Shown piece by piece: positions 23,538 to 32,053 of a DNA stretch of 50,250 nt. Both the position numbers and the translations under genes were made by a program. Under the pieces are notes generated by a model. The model was not told where the DNA came from and did no database searches. It saw only the letters and a program-made list of their open reading frames with translations. Source of the DNA: Anaerolineales bacterium (GTDB taxonomy: Bacteria; Chloroflexota; Anaerolineae; Anaerolineales; Villigracilaceae); contig CAKKRM010000205.1 in the NCBI GenBank assembly GCA_919902735.1, forward strand, positions 1 to 50,250. Reading direction: 5' to 3'. Numbering within the stretch: the first letter of the stretch is position 1; every line of letters begins with the position of its first letter.

Positions 23538-24308
23538 TCAGTTATGTAATTGCCTCAGAATAAAAAGCGATGCTCCTTGAATTATCAGGGCGGTTAGAGT
23601 CGCAAGCCCAAAAGAAACCGCCAAAGAAGTATTTTCGATCAGCAAGCCCAGCACAAGATAAAACCCCGCAAAGGCGAACAGGCCAAGCGTGAGGCCATGC
23701 AGCACATGAATGGCTCCGTCCGATCCCTGCTGGCGTTGGGCAAAGATTGCCAGAATCCCAGCGAAGAGCGGGAAGGTGGTCAGCAAGCCCGTCAGTTTCG
23801 AGCCGATGATCGGCGCAATGCCTGTCACAAATAAAATGAAACTCGTCCCCACCAAAATTCGCGCGGGGATGTCCCACTGGTTGAGCGTGGATGCGGCTAC
23901 CTGTTCCGCTGCCTGCTTCGGCATGAACCAAACGCCCAATGAAATGACCAACAACACCAGGGCAAAAAGCGAAAATAATGGCAGGGATAAATTTTGCAGC
24001 AACAGAGTTATCACAGAAAATGTCAAGAGGCTTCCCGCGGTTGCGATACGCCAGTCAAATTTTGTTGCAAGCCGGGCATGGACGAGACAAAACGCGATCA
24101 GTGAAAATCCGCCGCTCAGCGTGCCGCGGATGGCATTTGCTGCAAAGGGAATATCATGGCTGATGGCGAGGAAGAAGATGACCGGGCCTGAGGTGAGCGG
24201 CAGGCCCACGATCCAGCCGCTTACGGCGGGTCCCCAACGCCGTCCGGCCAGGCTGGCCGTGCCAATAATAATGGGAGCCAGAATCAATTTTAGGGTGAGG
24301 ATGTTCAT
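23538..24308 (-). CDS. Multi-pass membrane protein of unknown function
   Basis: 256 residues, almost entirely hydrophobic, with about eight membrane segments (for example 5-20, 35-52, 90-125, 150-170, 205-225, 228-248). The loop RRWGPAVSGWIVGLPLTSGPV near residue 23-43 contains conserved-looking Gly, Pro and Arg. No transporter family is recognised with confidence. It lies downstream of the mevalonate kinase gene on the same strand, but a repeat separates them. The stop codon is inside the repeat flank. Confidence 0.8.
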   Translation of the reverse strand: MNILTLKLILAPIIIGTASLAGRRWGPAVSGWIVGLPLTSGPVIFFLAISHDIPFAANAIRGTLSGGFSLIAFCLVHARLATKFDWRIATAGSLLTFSVITLLLQNLSLPLFSLFALVLLVISLGVWFMPKQAAEQVAASTLNQWDIPARILVGTSFILFVTGIAPIIGSKLTGLLTTFPLFAGILAIFAQRQQGSDGAIHVLHGLTLGLFAFAGFYLVLGLLIENTSLAVSFGLATLTALIIQGASLFILRQLHN

Positions 24309-24334
24309 TAGACTTTATTGGTAATTAGAAAAAA

Positions 24335-24389
24335 CGTCCCGAAGGTTGCCGCCAGGCGTTCAAATTCCTCGAAAAAAACCTTCGGGACG
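24335..24389. repeat. Family 1 inverted repeat, copy 3
   Basis: CGTCCCGAAGGTT (24335-24347) and AACCTTCGGGACG (24377-24389), followed by GGTGCGTAACATCAGTTAT identical to copy 2. It lies between two reverse-strand genes, and its right flank touches the mevalonate kinase stop codon (24407-24409). Confidence 0.85.
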
Positions 24390-24406
24390 GTGCGTAACAT
24401 CAGTTA

Positions 24407-25354
24407 TTAACTGATTTCTGTGATGATCGTCCGCTTTGCGCCTGCGAACATCAACGCCGCCGCCACCGACTCCGCTTTGGCTTGGTCGGTCAATGCGATC
24501 ATGTTGCCACCCCGTCCGCCGCCGCTGAGTTTTGCGCCGAGCGCACCCGCATCTCTTGCGGCTGAGACGAGGGTGTCCAACTCTGGCGAGGAGACTGTCA
24601 TTTCCTGCAACAGCGCATGGTTGTGATCCATGAGTTCGCCGAGTAATTCTGGTTTACCGCTTTCGATGGAGCGGCGCGCAATCAATGAAATTTGCGCGAT
24701 CTCGTTGAAAATATTTTCAAAATGATTTGTATTTCGCAGCCATAAAAGACGCACATCGCCGACAGATTCCTTCGTCAGCGCCGGGATGCCTGTGTCGCCA
24801 ATGACGATGGTGAAAGGTTTGCCTGTTTTGAAGGTTTCCACAGGCTGGCCCTTGATGAAGTACACGGGCATGTTGTAGGTGATGACGGTGTTGTCAATGC
24901 CTGAGGGTGTGCCGTGGTGGATTTTTTCGATCTCGTAAACAAGATCGTTGACTTGTTCGTTGGTGATTGGATGAAAGAGGAAAGCGCTGCCCTGAGGTTC
25001 TCGAAGGAAGGAAAGAGCGCGGATCAAAGCGACAGAAACCGCCGCGCCGGAGCCGAGTCCCGATGCGACAGGAATGGTGGAGGAGATATTTACTTCGATA
25101 TTGGGAGGTTGGGAAATGCCAAAGAGTTGGAACACTTTCAGAATAACCGAAGCAATTGGATGGTCGGAGGGAAGCGAGGTCAGTTCGGCGTGCAGGTCAA
25201 TGAGCGGGGCGTGAATCCAAATTCCGGGGCGGGATGAATCCAACACTTCCACATCCGCATGAACTTGTGCGACGGGAACGGCCAGAGCGGGACGGCCATA
25301 CACGACCGCATGTTCGCCGAAGAGGATGATTTTGCCAGGCGCAGATGCTTTCAC
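24407..25354 (-). CDS. mvk: Mevalonate kinase
   Basis: 315-residue GHMP kinase that phosphorylates mevalonate in the isoprenoid pathway used by many Chloroflexota. Motifs: APGKIILFGEHAVVYGRPALA at the N-terminus, the ATP-binding PVASGLGSGAAVSVALIRAL (about 98-117), HHGTPSGIDNTV with the catalytic Asp (about 160-170) and the C-terminal GALGAKLSGGGRGGNMIAL. The start is the GTG at 25354, which overlaps the stop of the prenyltransferase gene (GTGA), giving translational coupling. Confidence 0.9.
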   Translation of the reverse strand: MKASAPGKIILFGEHAVVYGRPALAVPVAQVHADVEVLDSSRPGIWIHAPLIDLHAELTSLPSDHPIASVILKVFQLFGISQPPNIEVNISSTIPVASGLGSGAAVSVALIRALSFLREPQGSAFLFHPITNEQVNDLVYEIEKIHHGTPSGIDNTVITYNMPVYFIKGQPVETFKTGKPFTIVIGDTGIPALTKESVGDVRLLWLRNTNHFENIFNEIAQISLIARRSIESGKPELLGELMDHNHALLQEMTVSSPELDTLVSAARDAGALGAKLSGGGRGGNMIALTDQAKAESVAAALMFAGAKRTIITEIS

Positions 25355-26220
25355 GAGAAATAGAAGATCGCCAGGACGGCTGCCCCCCAAAGGATCATTG
25401 CAACTTGAAACGGGCGGTCGGACAATAAAATTTCTTCGGGCGCGCCGCCTGCCTGTTTTACTTGAATCAGATACATGTAGCGGAAGATGGTATAGACCAC
25501 GAAGGGGATGGTAAGCATCATGCTGTGGTTTTCGGGCACGTTGGGCGCGGAGAATGTGTACAGCGAATACGCCACAATGGTCGTGGCTGAAACGATCATG
25601 ATGTATTGATCGAGCAATGGCAGGGTGTAGCCGTCGAGCACTTTGCGGTGTGAGCCTGCGTCATGCGTGAGCAGTGCGATCTCGGCGCGGCGTTTTCCAA
25701 AGCCGAGAAAGAGCGAGAGCAGGGTCATGACCACATAGAGCCACGGAGAGAATCGCTCGACAGAGATCAACGTGACGCCTGCATGGACGCGCAGCACAAA
25801 ACCAGATGCAATGATGAGCACATCCACAATTGGAATGTGTTTCAACCATTTTGAATAGGCCATGTTGATGAGGAAGTAAAGCACGACCACAAATTCAAAA
25901 CCGGGCGCAAGAAAATATGCAAGGATAAAAGTTGCCAGCATCAGCGCAATGCCCGCCCCCCACGCAATGCTGACAGGAAGTTTGCCCGACGCAATCGGGC
26001 GGTTCTTCTTTTCAGGGTGCTGGCGGTCTGCCCCCACATCGGCAAGGTCGTTGAAGATGTAGACGCTGGAGGAGATCAGGCAGAACAATGCGAAGCCTGC
26101 GAGGGTCCGTAAGAACGAATCAATGTTGAAGAGTTGTTTATCAAAGACAAGCGCGGCGAAGATGAAGACATTTTTTGTCCATTGGCGCGGGCGCATGGTT
26201 TTTATCAAGGCAGTTAACAT
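25351..26220 (-). CDS. UbiA-family decaprenyl-phosphate phosphoribosyltransferase-like protein
   Basis: 289 residues, about nine membrane helices. The metal-diphosphate motif NDLADVGADRQHPEKKNRPIASG near residue 57-79 and a second acidic site (about residue 180-200) mark the UbiA superfamily. The HPEKKNRP form and MRPRQWTKN N-terminus are typical of 5-phosphoribosyl-1-diphosphate:polyprenyl-phosphate transferases, which make lipid-linked ribose donors for envelope glycans. Overlap with the mevalonate kinase gene links isoprenoid supply to its use. Its start codon overlaps the -35 of the divergent tlyA promoter. Confidence 0.87.
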   Translation of the reverse strand: MLTALIKTMRPRQWTKNVFIFAALVFDKQLFNIDSFLRTLAGFALFCLISSSVYIFNDLADVGADRQHPEKKNRPIASGKLPVSIAWGAGIALMLATFILAYFLAPGFEFVVVLYFLINMAYSKWLKHIPIVDVLIIASGFVLRVHAGVTLISVERFSPWLYVVMTLLSLFLGFGKRRAEIALLTHDAGSHRKVLDGYTLPLLDQYIMIVSATTIVAYSLYTFSAPNVPENHSMMLTIPFVVYTIFRYMYLIQVKQAGGAPEEILLSDRPFQVAMILWGAAVLAIFYFS

Positions 26221-26243
26221 GCGTCTATTTTACCTGATACAAT
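26214..26243 (+). promoter_or_regulatory. Leaderless-type promoter of tlyA
   Basis: TTAACA (26214-26219), 18-base spacer, TACAAT (26238-26243), then only 6 bases to the ATG. No Shine-Dalgarno sequence. The -35 overlaps the start codon of the divergent UbiA-type gene, so the two genes may compete. Confidence 0.65.
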
Positions 26244-26249
26244 ATTTTC

Positions 26250-27041
26250 ATGCCCAAAATTCGTTTGGATGTTTTGCTCGTCGAACGCGGATTGGCCGAC
26301 TCGCGTGCCAAAGCCCAAGCCTTAATCATGGCGGGACAAGTGCGAGTGAACGATCAGGTCGCCCTGAAACCTGCCACTGGCACCGATCCAAAATCCACGC
26401 TGACAGTTGACTCCGGCCCACGCTTCGTTTCTCGCGGCGGAGAAAAACTGGATGGCGCACTGGACACTTTCGCGATAGACGTAAAAGGTTTCGTCTGCGC
26501 AGACGTTGGCTCATCCACGGGCGGGTTCACCGATTGCATGTTGCAGCGCGGCGCGGCGAAAGTCTATGCCATTGATGTGGGCAAGGGCATTCTGCACTGG
26601 AAACTACGCAATGACAAGCGGGTTGTCGTGATGGAAGAGACCAACGCGCGCTTTATAGAATCATTGCCAGAGAAAATTGATTTTGTCACAGTGGATGCTT
26701 CTTTTATTTCGTTGAAGGTATTGCTCCCAACCATAAAAAAATGGGTTTCAGAAGACACACAGTTACTGTGTTTGATCAAACCCCAATTTGAAGCAGGCAA
26801 AAAGGATGTCTCTCGCGGCGATGGCGTCATCCGCAACCCCGAAATCCACAAACAGGTTTTGCTGGATGTTTTAAGTTATGCAAAGAACGAAGGCCTCGGC
26901 CTGCGTGGATTGGTCAGGTCGTCCTTGCTGGGGCCGAAGGGCAATGTGGAGTTTTTGCTTTGGATGGATTTGAAACCAAACGATGGTTCTGTGGAAGATT
27001 TGGTGAATTACGTAATGGTGGAGGAGGTTGCTTCGGGCTAG
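26250..27041 (+). CDS. tlyA: TlyA-family RNA 2'-O-methyltransferase
   Basis: 263 residues: an N-terminal S4 RNA-binding domain (about 1-60, IRLDVLLVERGLADSRAKAQALIMAGQV) and an FtsJ-like SAM methyltransferase (VCADVGSSTGGFTDCML, about 77-93; VDASFISLKVLLP; KPQFEAGK). Relatives 2'-O-methylate rRNA of the ribosome and were once called hemolysins. The last residues VASG and the stop codon are encoded by a family 2 repeat, so the original C-terminus has probably been altered. Confidence 0.92.
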   Translation: MPKIRLDVLLVERGLADSRAKAQALIMAGQVRVNDQVALKPATGTDPKSTLTVDSGPRFVSRGGEKLDGALDTFAIDVKGFVCADVGSSTGGFTDCMLQRGAAKVYAIDVGKGILHWKLRNDKRVVVMEETNARFIESLPEKIDFVTVDASFISLKVLLPTIKKWVSEDTQLLCLIKPQFEAGKKDVSRGDGVIRNPEIHKQVLLDVLSYAKNEGLGLRGLVRSSLLGPKGNVEFLLWMDLKPNDGSVEDLVNYVMVEEVASG

Positions 27042-27058
27042 CGCCCTCGCAACGACAT
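27026..27058. repeat. Family 2 repeat, short copy overlapping the tlyA stop
   Basis: GGTTGCTTCGGGC (27026-27038) and GCGCCCTCGCAACGACAT (27041-27058). It carries the tlyA stop codon (27039-27041) and ends 5 bases before the next start codon. Confidence 0.7.
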
Positions 27059-27063
27059 ACAAC

Positions 27064-27486
27064 ATGAATTGTCCCAAATGCAATGCTGACCTGGTGAAGA
27101 AATATTACAAGGGCATGATCGAAGTGGACTCCTGCCCCAATTGCCGCGGCATGTGGCTGGATTCACATGAGTTGGATCAACTCGAAGATACGGCTTTTGA
27201 CATCGATTCGCACAAAGGCTCGCTGGTGCATTTTCAGTCCAAAACGCAATATCCCTGTCCGCACTGCGGAAACGGGCTGGATGAATTTCAATATCGTTTG
27301 TACGATTTGAAGCTGGATTATTGCGCAGATAAAGATCACGGTTTCTGGCTGGATGCTGGCGAAGACGAACGGGTGATGGAGATCATGCGTCTGCGCGCAG
27401 GGGAGATTCAAAGAAAATTCAACGCCGAAGCGGAATGGAAACAGACGCTAAAGAACATGCATTCGTTTCTTGCAAAGAAAAAATAA
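27064..27486 (+). CDS. TFIIB-type zinc-ribbon protein
   Basis: 140 residues with two zinc-binding modules: CPKCNADLV...CPNCRGMWLDSHELDQL (residues 3-36, the zf-TFIIB family pattern) and CPHCGNGLDEF...DYCADKDHGFWLDAGE (about 63-98), where the second half uses Cys and His. The C-terminal third is helical and basic. Function unknown; such proteins are often regulators or assembly factors. ATG 27064 gives MNCPKCN; an upstream frame opening at 27028 lies in tlyA. Probably cotranscribed with tlyA. Confidence 0.82.
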   Translation: MNCPKCNADLVKKYYKGMIEVDSCPNCRGMWLDSHELDQLEDTAFDIDSHKGSLVHFQSKTQYPCPHCGNGLDEFQYRLYDLKLDYCADKDHGFWLDAGEDERVMEIMRLRAGEIQRKFNAEAEWKQTLKNMHSFLAKKK

Positions 27487-27773
27487 ACAGATAGGGTTCA
27501 CATCGAGAATATCCGATAAAAATATGGTTGTTGCAAAGTCGCTTGACGTGGTTCTGAATTCATGGCGTTGTTTTAACGCGAACGCCGCGAAAAAAGCGAA
27601 AGAGCGCGAATTTTTCCTTTTTCGCGTCCATTCGCCAATTTCGTGTATTTCGCGCTAAGATTTTCCTGACTTTGCTACAGCCATGCGATAAAAACAACAT
27701 CCAGTAGCGATTTGGAGGTTGAGAGGGTAAAATAGGCGCTTGTGACAAAAAAATTCTCATTTAGGAGTTTTTC
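27487..27773. other. Gene-free region before the sdh operon
   Basis: 287 bases with no gene. It holds a low-complexity part rich in GCGAA and TTTTTCGCG (27584-27656), with CGCGAAAAA and TTTTTCGCG as an inverted pair. TAAAAT at 27728 is a possible -10, without a good -35. TAGGAG at 27762 is the sdhC ribosome-binding site. Confidence 0.5.
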
Positions 27774-28157
27774 ATGGGCTTGAAAAGGAACGTTAGCCTA
27801 TCCACGGCTTTGCGTTATAAGGGACAGGGGCCGTATTTGACGTTTATTCTGCATCGCATTGGCGGGCTGGGAATGGCAATTTTCATTACCCTTCATATTA
27901 TGGCTTCGTTTATGGAGGGCAGGGGCTGGAAAATCGGCGACGTGATCAATGATGTTTACATCAACCCGATCTTTCAGTTGTTCATTTTCTTCTGCGTATT
28001 ATTCCACGCCATCAATGGATTACGCATCACAATCCTGGACCTGTTCCCGAAATTGATTCCGTACCATCGCCAGGCCATCGCAATCGAATGGGCGGCCTTC
28101 ATCGCGCTGTACGGATTTTCCTTCTTCGTGATCGTCCGCACGGCATTGGGAGGTTAA
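27774..28157 (+). CDS. sdhC: Succinate dehydrogenase cytochrome b subunit
   Basis: 127 residues with three membrane helices (about 30-50, 60-85 and 100-122). GPYLTFILHRIGGLGMA has the Ser/Thr-x-x-HR-type quinone-site pattern and FHAINGLRI supplies the probable heme-ligating His. Forms the membrane anchor of complex II with SdhD. TAGGAG precedes the ATG by 7 bases. First gene of sdhCDAB. Confidence 0.88.
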   Translation: MGLKRNVSLSTALRYKGQGPYLTFILHRIGGLGMAIFITLHIMASFMEGRGWKIGDVINDVYINPIFQLFIFFCVLFHAINGLRITILDLFPKLIPYHRQAIAIEWAAFIALYGFSFFVIVRTALGG

Positions 28158-28158
28158 C

Positions 28159-28596
28159 ATGAGCGCGGAAAAATCAAGAAACCTTTCCATCAAACAACGC
28201 GGATTGATGAGCTTTGAAACGGTCATGTGGGTCTTCACCCGTCTCTCTGCCCTTGCCATGTATGCCTTCATCATCTTTGGGCTGATCGGCGCGTTGGTGA
28301 TGGGCGCGCGCAATAACATGAACTTTGCAGAGGTCATGCGCTGGGGCTTCATGCCCAACGTCACCCATGTGGAAGACACAGACATTCCCGACACGGCGCC
28401 CTGGTCTACCCCCTTCTGGAAACTGGTCGCCAGCGGACTCCTCATCATCGCCGTTGGACATGGCGTGCATGGGCTGGTTGTCATCGCAGATGATTACATC
28501 GTCACAGCCAAGGGCCGCCAGATCGTCCGCATCATTAGCGGTGTGATGATCCTCTCAATGATCGTCCTCGGTTTATATCTCATTTGGACTTCGTAA
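28159..28596 (+). CDS. sdhD: Succinate dehydrogenase membrane anchor subunit
   Basis: 145 residues with three membrane helices (about 22-48, 85-110 and 122-143) and the likely heme His in VGHGVHGLVVIADD. A charged loop (about 55-80) lies between helices 1 and 2. Starts one base after the sdhC stop. Role as second anchor is inferred from position and topology. Confidence 0.8.
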   Translation: MSAEKSRNLSIKQRGLMSFETVMWVFTRLSALAMYAFIIFGLIGALVMGARNNMNFAEVMRWGFMPNVTHVEDTDIPDTAPWSTPFWKLVASGLLIIAVGHGVHGLVVIADDYIVTAKGRQIVRIISGVMILSMIVLGLYLIWTS

Positions 28597-28602
28597 AGAT
28601 TC

Positions 28603-28654
28603 GACCACGGACGGCAGACAATAGACCATCGTCCATCGTCCTTGGTCCGTGGTC
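28603..28654. repeat. Inverted repeat (GACCACGGAC arms) between sdhD and sdhA
   Basis: GACCACGGAC (28603-28612) and GTCCGTGGTC (28645-28654) form a perfect 10-bp stem; the 32-base centre (GGCAGACAATAGACCATCGTCC...) resembles 23384-23410 after thrS. It lies within the sdh operon with AGGAG (28670) close behind; no T-run, so read-through into sdhA is expected. Confidence 0.65.
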
Positions 28655-28680
28655 AATGCTTTTATACTCAGGAGTAATTC

Positions 28681-30474
28681 ATGGCAAAAGTTCATCAATT
28701 TGATGTGGTCGTTGTCGGCGCGGGGGGCGCGGGGTTAATGGCTGGGTTATACGCCTCGCGCAACGCAAAGACCGCCGTCATCAGCAAGCTCTATCCCACG
28801 CGCTCGCACACGGGCGCGGCGCAGGGCGGCATCTCTGCCGCTTTGGGCAACTACGAAGAAGACAAACCCGAATGGCACATGTACGACACCGTCAAAGGCT
28901 CGGATTATCTCGGCGACCAGGATGCCATCGAATTCATGTGCAATGAAGCGATTGACGCCGTGCTCGAACTGGAGCACATGGGACTGCCCTTTGACCGCAC
29001 TCCCGAAGGACGCATCTCCCAGCGACCGTTTGGCGGGCACACCAATAATGAAACTGGCAAACCTGTGAGAAGAGCCGCCCACGCCGCAGACCGCACGGGG
29101 CACATGATTTTGCAAACCTTGTACCAGCAATGCTTGAAGAACAAAGTTAATTTTTTTGATGAATACCAGGCGCTCGATTTCATCATGGTCAATGGCAGGG
29201 CGGCGGGTGTTGTGGCGGTGGAACTTGCCACGGGCGAGCTGCACACCATCCATGCCAAGTCGGTCATCTTCGCCACAGGCGGGCATGGACGCATCTTCGA
29301 TGTCACATCCAATGCCTACGCTTACACAGGGGATGGCGCGGCAATCCTTTTGCGGCACGGCATCCCATTGGAAGATATGGAATTCTTCCAATTTCATCCC
29401 ACGGGTATTTACAAACTCGGTATTCTCATCACCGAAGGTGTGCGCGGCGAAGGCGGCGTGCTCATCAACGGCAATGGTGACCGCTTCATGCCGAAGTACG
29501 CGCCGGGCGTAAAAGATTTGGCTTCGCGCGATGTCGTTTCCCGCGCAATTTATACCGAGATCAAAGAAGGCCGCGGCGTCAATGGCTCGAACTATGTTTA
29601 TCTCGATATCCGCCCTGAGACGGTGAATAAATTTGCCGCACAGGATGGACGCACGAACCCGGACGGTTCACCCTACAATCTGACGGCTGATGCTGTCTTA
29701 AAGAAGATTCCCGACATTGTGGATTTTTGTCGCGTATATCTGGGAGTTGATCCTGTTACCCAACTGATGCCCATCCAACCGACGGCGCATTATACGATGG
29801 GCGGCATCCCCACCAACAAATACGGTGAAGTGATCGTGGACGATAAAGGCGCCACCGTCCCTGGGTTGTTTGCGGCGGGGGAATGCGCGTGCGTGTCTGT
29901 GCATGGCGCGAACCGCCTCGGCACAAATTCATTGCTTGATATTGTTGTCTTTGGCAAACATGCGGGACTCAAGGCGGCAGAGTACGCGAAGTCTGCTGGG
30001 TTTGAGAATCTGCCCGGGGACGCAGAATCAGGCGCAAGGTCCGCATTTGAGGCGCTGCGCACTGGATCGGGCAGGGAAAACGCGTTCGACATCGCCAATG
30101 AAATGAAGCAGGTCATGTTTGCGGATGTCGGTATTTATCGCAACGAAAAAGATATGCAATCCGCTTTGGACAAGGTGCGCGAGTTGAAGGAACGCTTCAA
30201 GAACGTGGGCGTGACCGACACGGGCAAAATTTTCAACACCGAGTTGTTGAATGCCTGGGAACTCGGCAACCTGCTCGATATTGCGGAAGTGGTTGCAGTG
30301 AGCGCGTTGAATAGAAAAGAATCGCGCGGCGGGCATTCCCGCGAGGATTATCCCGACCGCGATGATGCAAACTGGCTGAAGCACACGTTGATTGCAAAGA
30401 AGAACGGAAAACTTGAGATCCACTACAAGCCGGTTGTGATTACAAAACACCAGCCGAAGGCGAGAGTTTACTAA
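28681..30474 (+). CDS. sdhA: Succinate dehydrogenase flavoprotein subunit
   Basis: 597 residues, the usual length. N-terminal FAD-binding [14 protein letters not shown], then [16 protein letters not shown] with the His that carries covalent FAD, the [16 protein letters not shown] active-site segment and the [18 protein letters not shown] motif. Oxidises succinate to fumarate at the cytoplasmic face. The stop codon (30472-30474) overlaps the first base of a 15-bp inverted repeat. Confidence 0.96.
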   Translation: MAKVHQFDVVVVGAGGAGLMAGLYASRNAKTAVISKLYPTRSHTGAAQGGISAALGNYEEDKPEWHMYDTVKGSDYLGDQDAIEFMCNEAIDAVLELEHMGLPFDRTPEGRISQRPFGGHTNNETGKPVRRAAHAADRTGHMILQTLYQQCLKNKVNFFDEYQALDFIMVNGRAAGVVAVELATGELHTIHAKSVIFATGGHGRIFDVTSNAYAYTGDGAAILLRHGIPLEDMEFFQFHPTGIYKLGILITEGVRGEGGVLINGNGDRFMPKYAPGVKDLASRDVVSRAIYTEIKEGRGVNGSNYVYLDIRPETVNKFAAQDGRTNPDGSPYNLTADAVLKKIPDIVDFCRVYLGVDPVTQLMPIQPTAHYTMGGIPTNKYGEVIVDDKGATVPGLFAAGECACVSVHGANRLGTNSLLDIVVFGKHAGLKAAEYAKSAGFENLPGDAESGARSAFEALRTGSGRENAFDIANEMKQVMFADVGIYRNEKDMQSALDKVRELKERFKNVGVTDTGKIFNTELLNAWELGNLLDIAEVVAVSALNRKESRGGHSREDYPDRDDANWLKHTLIAKKNGKLEIHYKPVVITKHQPKARVY

Positions 30475-30503
30475 CCCTAAAGGTCTTCAAGACCTTTAGG
30501 GTT
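30473..30503. repeat. 15-bp inverted repeat (ACCCTAAAGGT arms, family 4) between sdhA and sdhB
   Basis: AACCCTAAAGGTCTT (30473-30487) and its complement (30489-30503) with a single central base. It overlaps the sdhA stop codon. A second copy with GACCCTAAAGGTTT arms is at 34466-34513. Behind it is a short direct repeat, GGAGATT-GGAGATT-AGAGATT, leading to the sdhB start. Confidence 0.8.
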
Positions 30504-30525
30504 TGGAGATTGGAGATTAGAGATT

Positions 30526-31233
30526 ATGGAAGTTACAGTCAAAATTTTCCGCTACAACCCCGAGAAAGACCAGCGCGGCAGCTATGTCACTTATAAAATA
30601 GAAGCCGATGAAAACGACCGCGTGCTGGATGTGCTCGAGCACATCAAAGGCAAAACGGACGGGACGCTTTCGTTCCGCCGTTCGTGCGCGCATGGCGTGT
30701 GCGGCTCGGATGCGATGCGAATCAACGGGCGCAATATGCTGGCCTGCAAAGTGTTGATCCGCGATGTGGGCGCGAATATTACGGTGGAGCCTTTGCTTGG
30801 CTTGAAAGTTGCCAAAGACTTGATCGTGGATATGGAACCATTCTTTGATAACTACAAGAAGATGCTTCCCTATTTGGTCAATGACAGTCCGCTGCCCGCC
30901 GATGGGCGCGAACGCTTGCAAAACCCCGAAGACCGCGCGCGCTTTGACGAATCGACGAAGTGCATTTTGTGCGCGGCTTGCACCACATCCTGTCCATCCT
31001 ATTGGGCGAACGGTGACTATTACGGTCCCGCTGCCATTGTCACCGCTCACCGCTTTATCTTTGACAGCCGCGACGAAGGCGCCTCTGAACGTTTCCACAT
31101 CCTGAGCGAGACAGATGGCACGGTACGCTGCCACACCGCCTACAACTGCACCGAAGCCTGCCCGCGTGAAATCAAGATTACCAAAGCGATTGGCGAGGTG
31201 AAGATGGCGATGGTGACGGGGAAGTTGGATTGA
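30526..31233 (+). CDS. sdhB: Succinate dehydrogenase iron-sulfur subunit
   Basis: 235 residues. The 2Fe-2S site is CAHGVCGSDAMRINGRNMLAC, in which Asp replaces the third Cys as in E. coli SdhB; the 4Fe-4S site is CILCAACTTSCP; the 3Fe-4S site uses the Cys in CHTAYNCTEACP. Passes electrons from SdhA to the membrane quinone site. GGAG-containing repeats precede the start. A terminator follows at 31265. Confidence 0.95.
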   Translation: MEVTVKIFRYNPEKDQRGSYVTYKIEADENDRVLDVLEHIKGKTDGTLSFRRSCAHGVCGSDAMRINGRNMLACKVLIRDVGANITVEPLLGLKVAKDLIVDMEPFFDNYKKMLPYLVNDSPLPADGRERLQNPEDRARFDESTKCILCAACTTSCPSYWANGDYYGPAAIVTAHRFIFDSRDEGASERFHILSETDGTVRCHTAYNCTEACPREIKITKAIGEVKMAMVTGKLD

Positions 31234-31264
31234 GTGGGAAGAGAAGTAGAGACTGGAGATTGGC

Positions 31265-31289
31265 AAGCCGTGTCGGTGAGGCGCGGCTT
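31265..31289 (+). terminator. Terminator of the sdh operon
   Basis: AAGCCGTGTC (31265-31274) pairs with GGCGCGGCTT (31280-31289), two G-T pairs, 5-base loop, followed by ATTTTATG. Confidence 0.7.
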
Positions 31290-31375
31290 ATTTTATGTGA
31301 AATCGATGTTCATGGGTGCTATAATGTTTGAACAAATTCATTCGTCGAGCCGCCACCCACAAAAAGGATGTTAAA

Positions 31376-31579
31376 TTGGTCAAAGTAAACTATCAATACG
31401 AGAAGCGTAAAAAGGAATTGGACAAGAAACGCAAGAAAGAGCAGAAATTAAGGGAAAAGCAGCAGAAAAAAGGGAATCACTCCAGTGTGACTGCAAATGG
31501 AGCGCAGGTTGAATCCCCTGTTGAAACCACGGAAGAAACAACCGCAGTGGAAGCCCCTGTTGAAGTCCCAGGGAAATAA
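31376..31579 (+). CDS. Small, highly charged coiled-coil protein (67 residues)
   Basis: Starting at TTG 31376 the product is (M)VKVNYQYEKRKKELDKKRKKEQ..., with a Lys/Glu-rich helix for about 37 residues and an acidic, Thr/Val-rich tail (PVETTEETTAVEAPVEVPGK). AAGGAT lies 6 bases before this TTG, and TATAAT at 31320 provides a -10. An in-frame TTG at 31328 gives a longer form but has no ribosome-binding site. Similar small 'YEKRKKELxKK' proteins are widespread in bacteria without known function. Confidence 0.65.
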   Translation: MVKVNYQYEKRKKELDKKRKKEQKLREKQQKKGNHSSVTANGAQVESPVETTEETTAVEAPVEVPGK

Positions 31580-31601
31580 CCCCCTGCAACAAGGTATTGC
31601 A

Positions 31602-31639
31602 AACGAGAGGCCAGTCCCATTGCGGGCTGGCCTCTCGTT
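31602..31639. terminator. Two-way terminator between the charged protein and the SMR gene
   Basis: AACGAGAGGCCAG (31602-31614) and CTGGCCTCTCGTT (31627-31639) form a perfect 13-bp stem with TTT after it on the forward strand. On the reverse strand it begins right at the SMR stop codon. Confidence 0.85.
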
Positions 31640-31972
31640 TTAATGCGCCGCAGACTTTGAAACCACATTGATCAAAATAATACCGACAACGATGAACAGA
31701 ATGCCAGTGATACGCGCCCAATCCAGCGTCTCGCGAAAGAGGATCATCCCCGCAATGACCGTGAGAATTAATCCCACACCAGACCAAATGGCATAAGCAA
31801 CCCCAATCGGCATCACCTTCAAAGCAATGGACAGCAAATAGAACGACAGTCCATACCCAACCACCACAATCACGCTGGGGACAAGTTTCGTAAATCCCTC
31901 TGAAAACTTTAGAGAAGTGGTTGCGACAACCTCACTGAAAATTGCCAAAAACAGAATACCAAACATTTTCAT
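31640..31972 (-). CDS. EmrE-type small multidrug resistance (SMR) exporter
   Basis: 110 residues, four membrane helices. Motifs match EmrE rather than the guanidinium exporter branch: FSEVVATTSLKFSEGFTKL with the proton/substrate-coupling Glu at about residue 14, and GVAYAIWSGVGLILTVIAG. Such proteins swap protons for cationic drugs as dual-topology dimers. The start is at 31972 (or 31966); GGGAG lies 8 bases upstream. A perfect 10-bp palindrome covers the likely transcription start. Confidence 0.9.
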   Translation of the reverse strand: MKMFGILFLAIFSEVVATTSLKFSEGFTKLVPSVIVVVGYGLSFYLLSIALKVMPIGVAYAIWSGVGLILTVIAGMILFRETLDWARITGILFIVVGIILINVVSKSAAH

Positions 31973-31980
31973 ATTATTTC

Positions 31981-31996
31981 TCCCGCGGGAATTATA
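31981..31996 (-). promoter_or_regulatory. -10 box and palindromic site upstream of the SMR gene
   Basis: On the reverse strand TATAAT (31996-31991) is followed at once by the palindrome TCCCGCGGGA (31990-31981), then GAAATAAT and the ATG. A repressor bound at the palindrome would block the start site. The palindrome also supplies part of the ribosome-binding site GGGAG. No regulator gene is adjacent. Confidence 0.45.
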
Positions 31997-32053
31997 AGCA
32001 AACCCGGCTGTAACATTGCTATAATATTATTGACACACACACAAGGAGAAACC

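Noticed and set aside
31328-31375. Longer N-terminus (TTG 31328) for the small charged protein
   Set aside because: No ribosome-binding site there, and it lies inside the promoter-proximal region; AAGGAT fits the TTG at 31376.
31973-32020. Guanidine riboswitch upstream of the SMR gene
   Set aside because: The leader is about 12-18 bases, too short for any guanidine aptamer, and the protein has EmrE-type rather than Gdx-type motifs.
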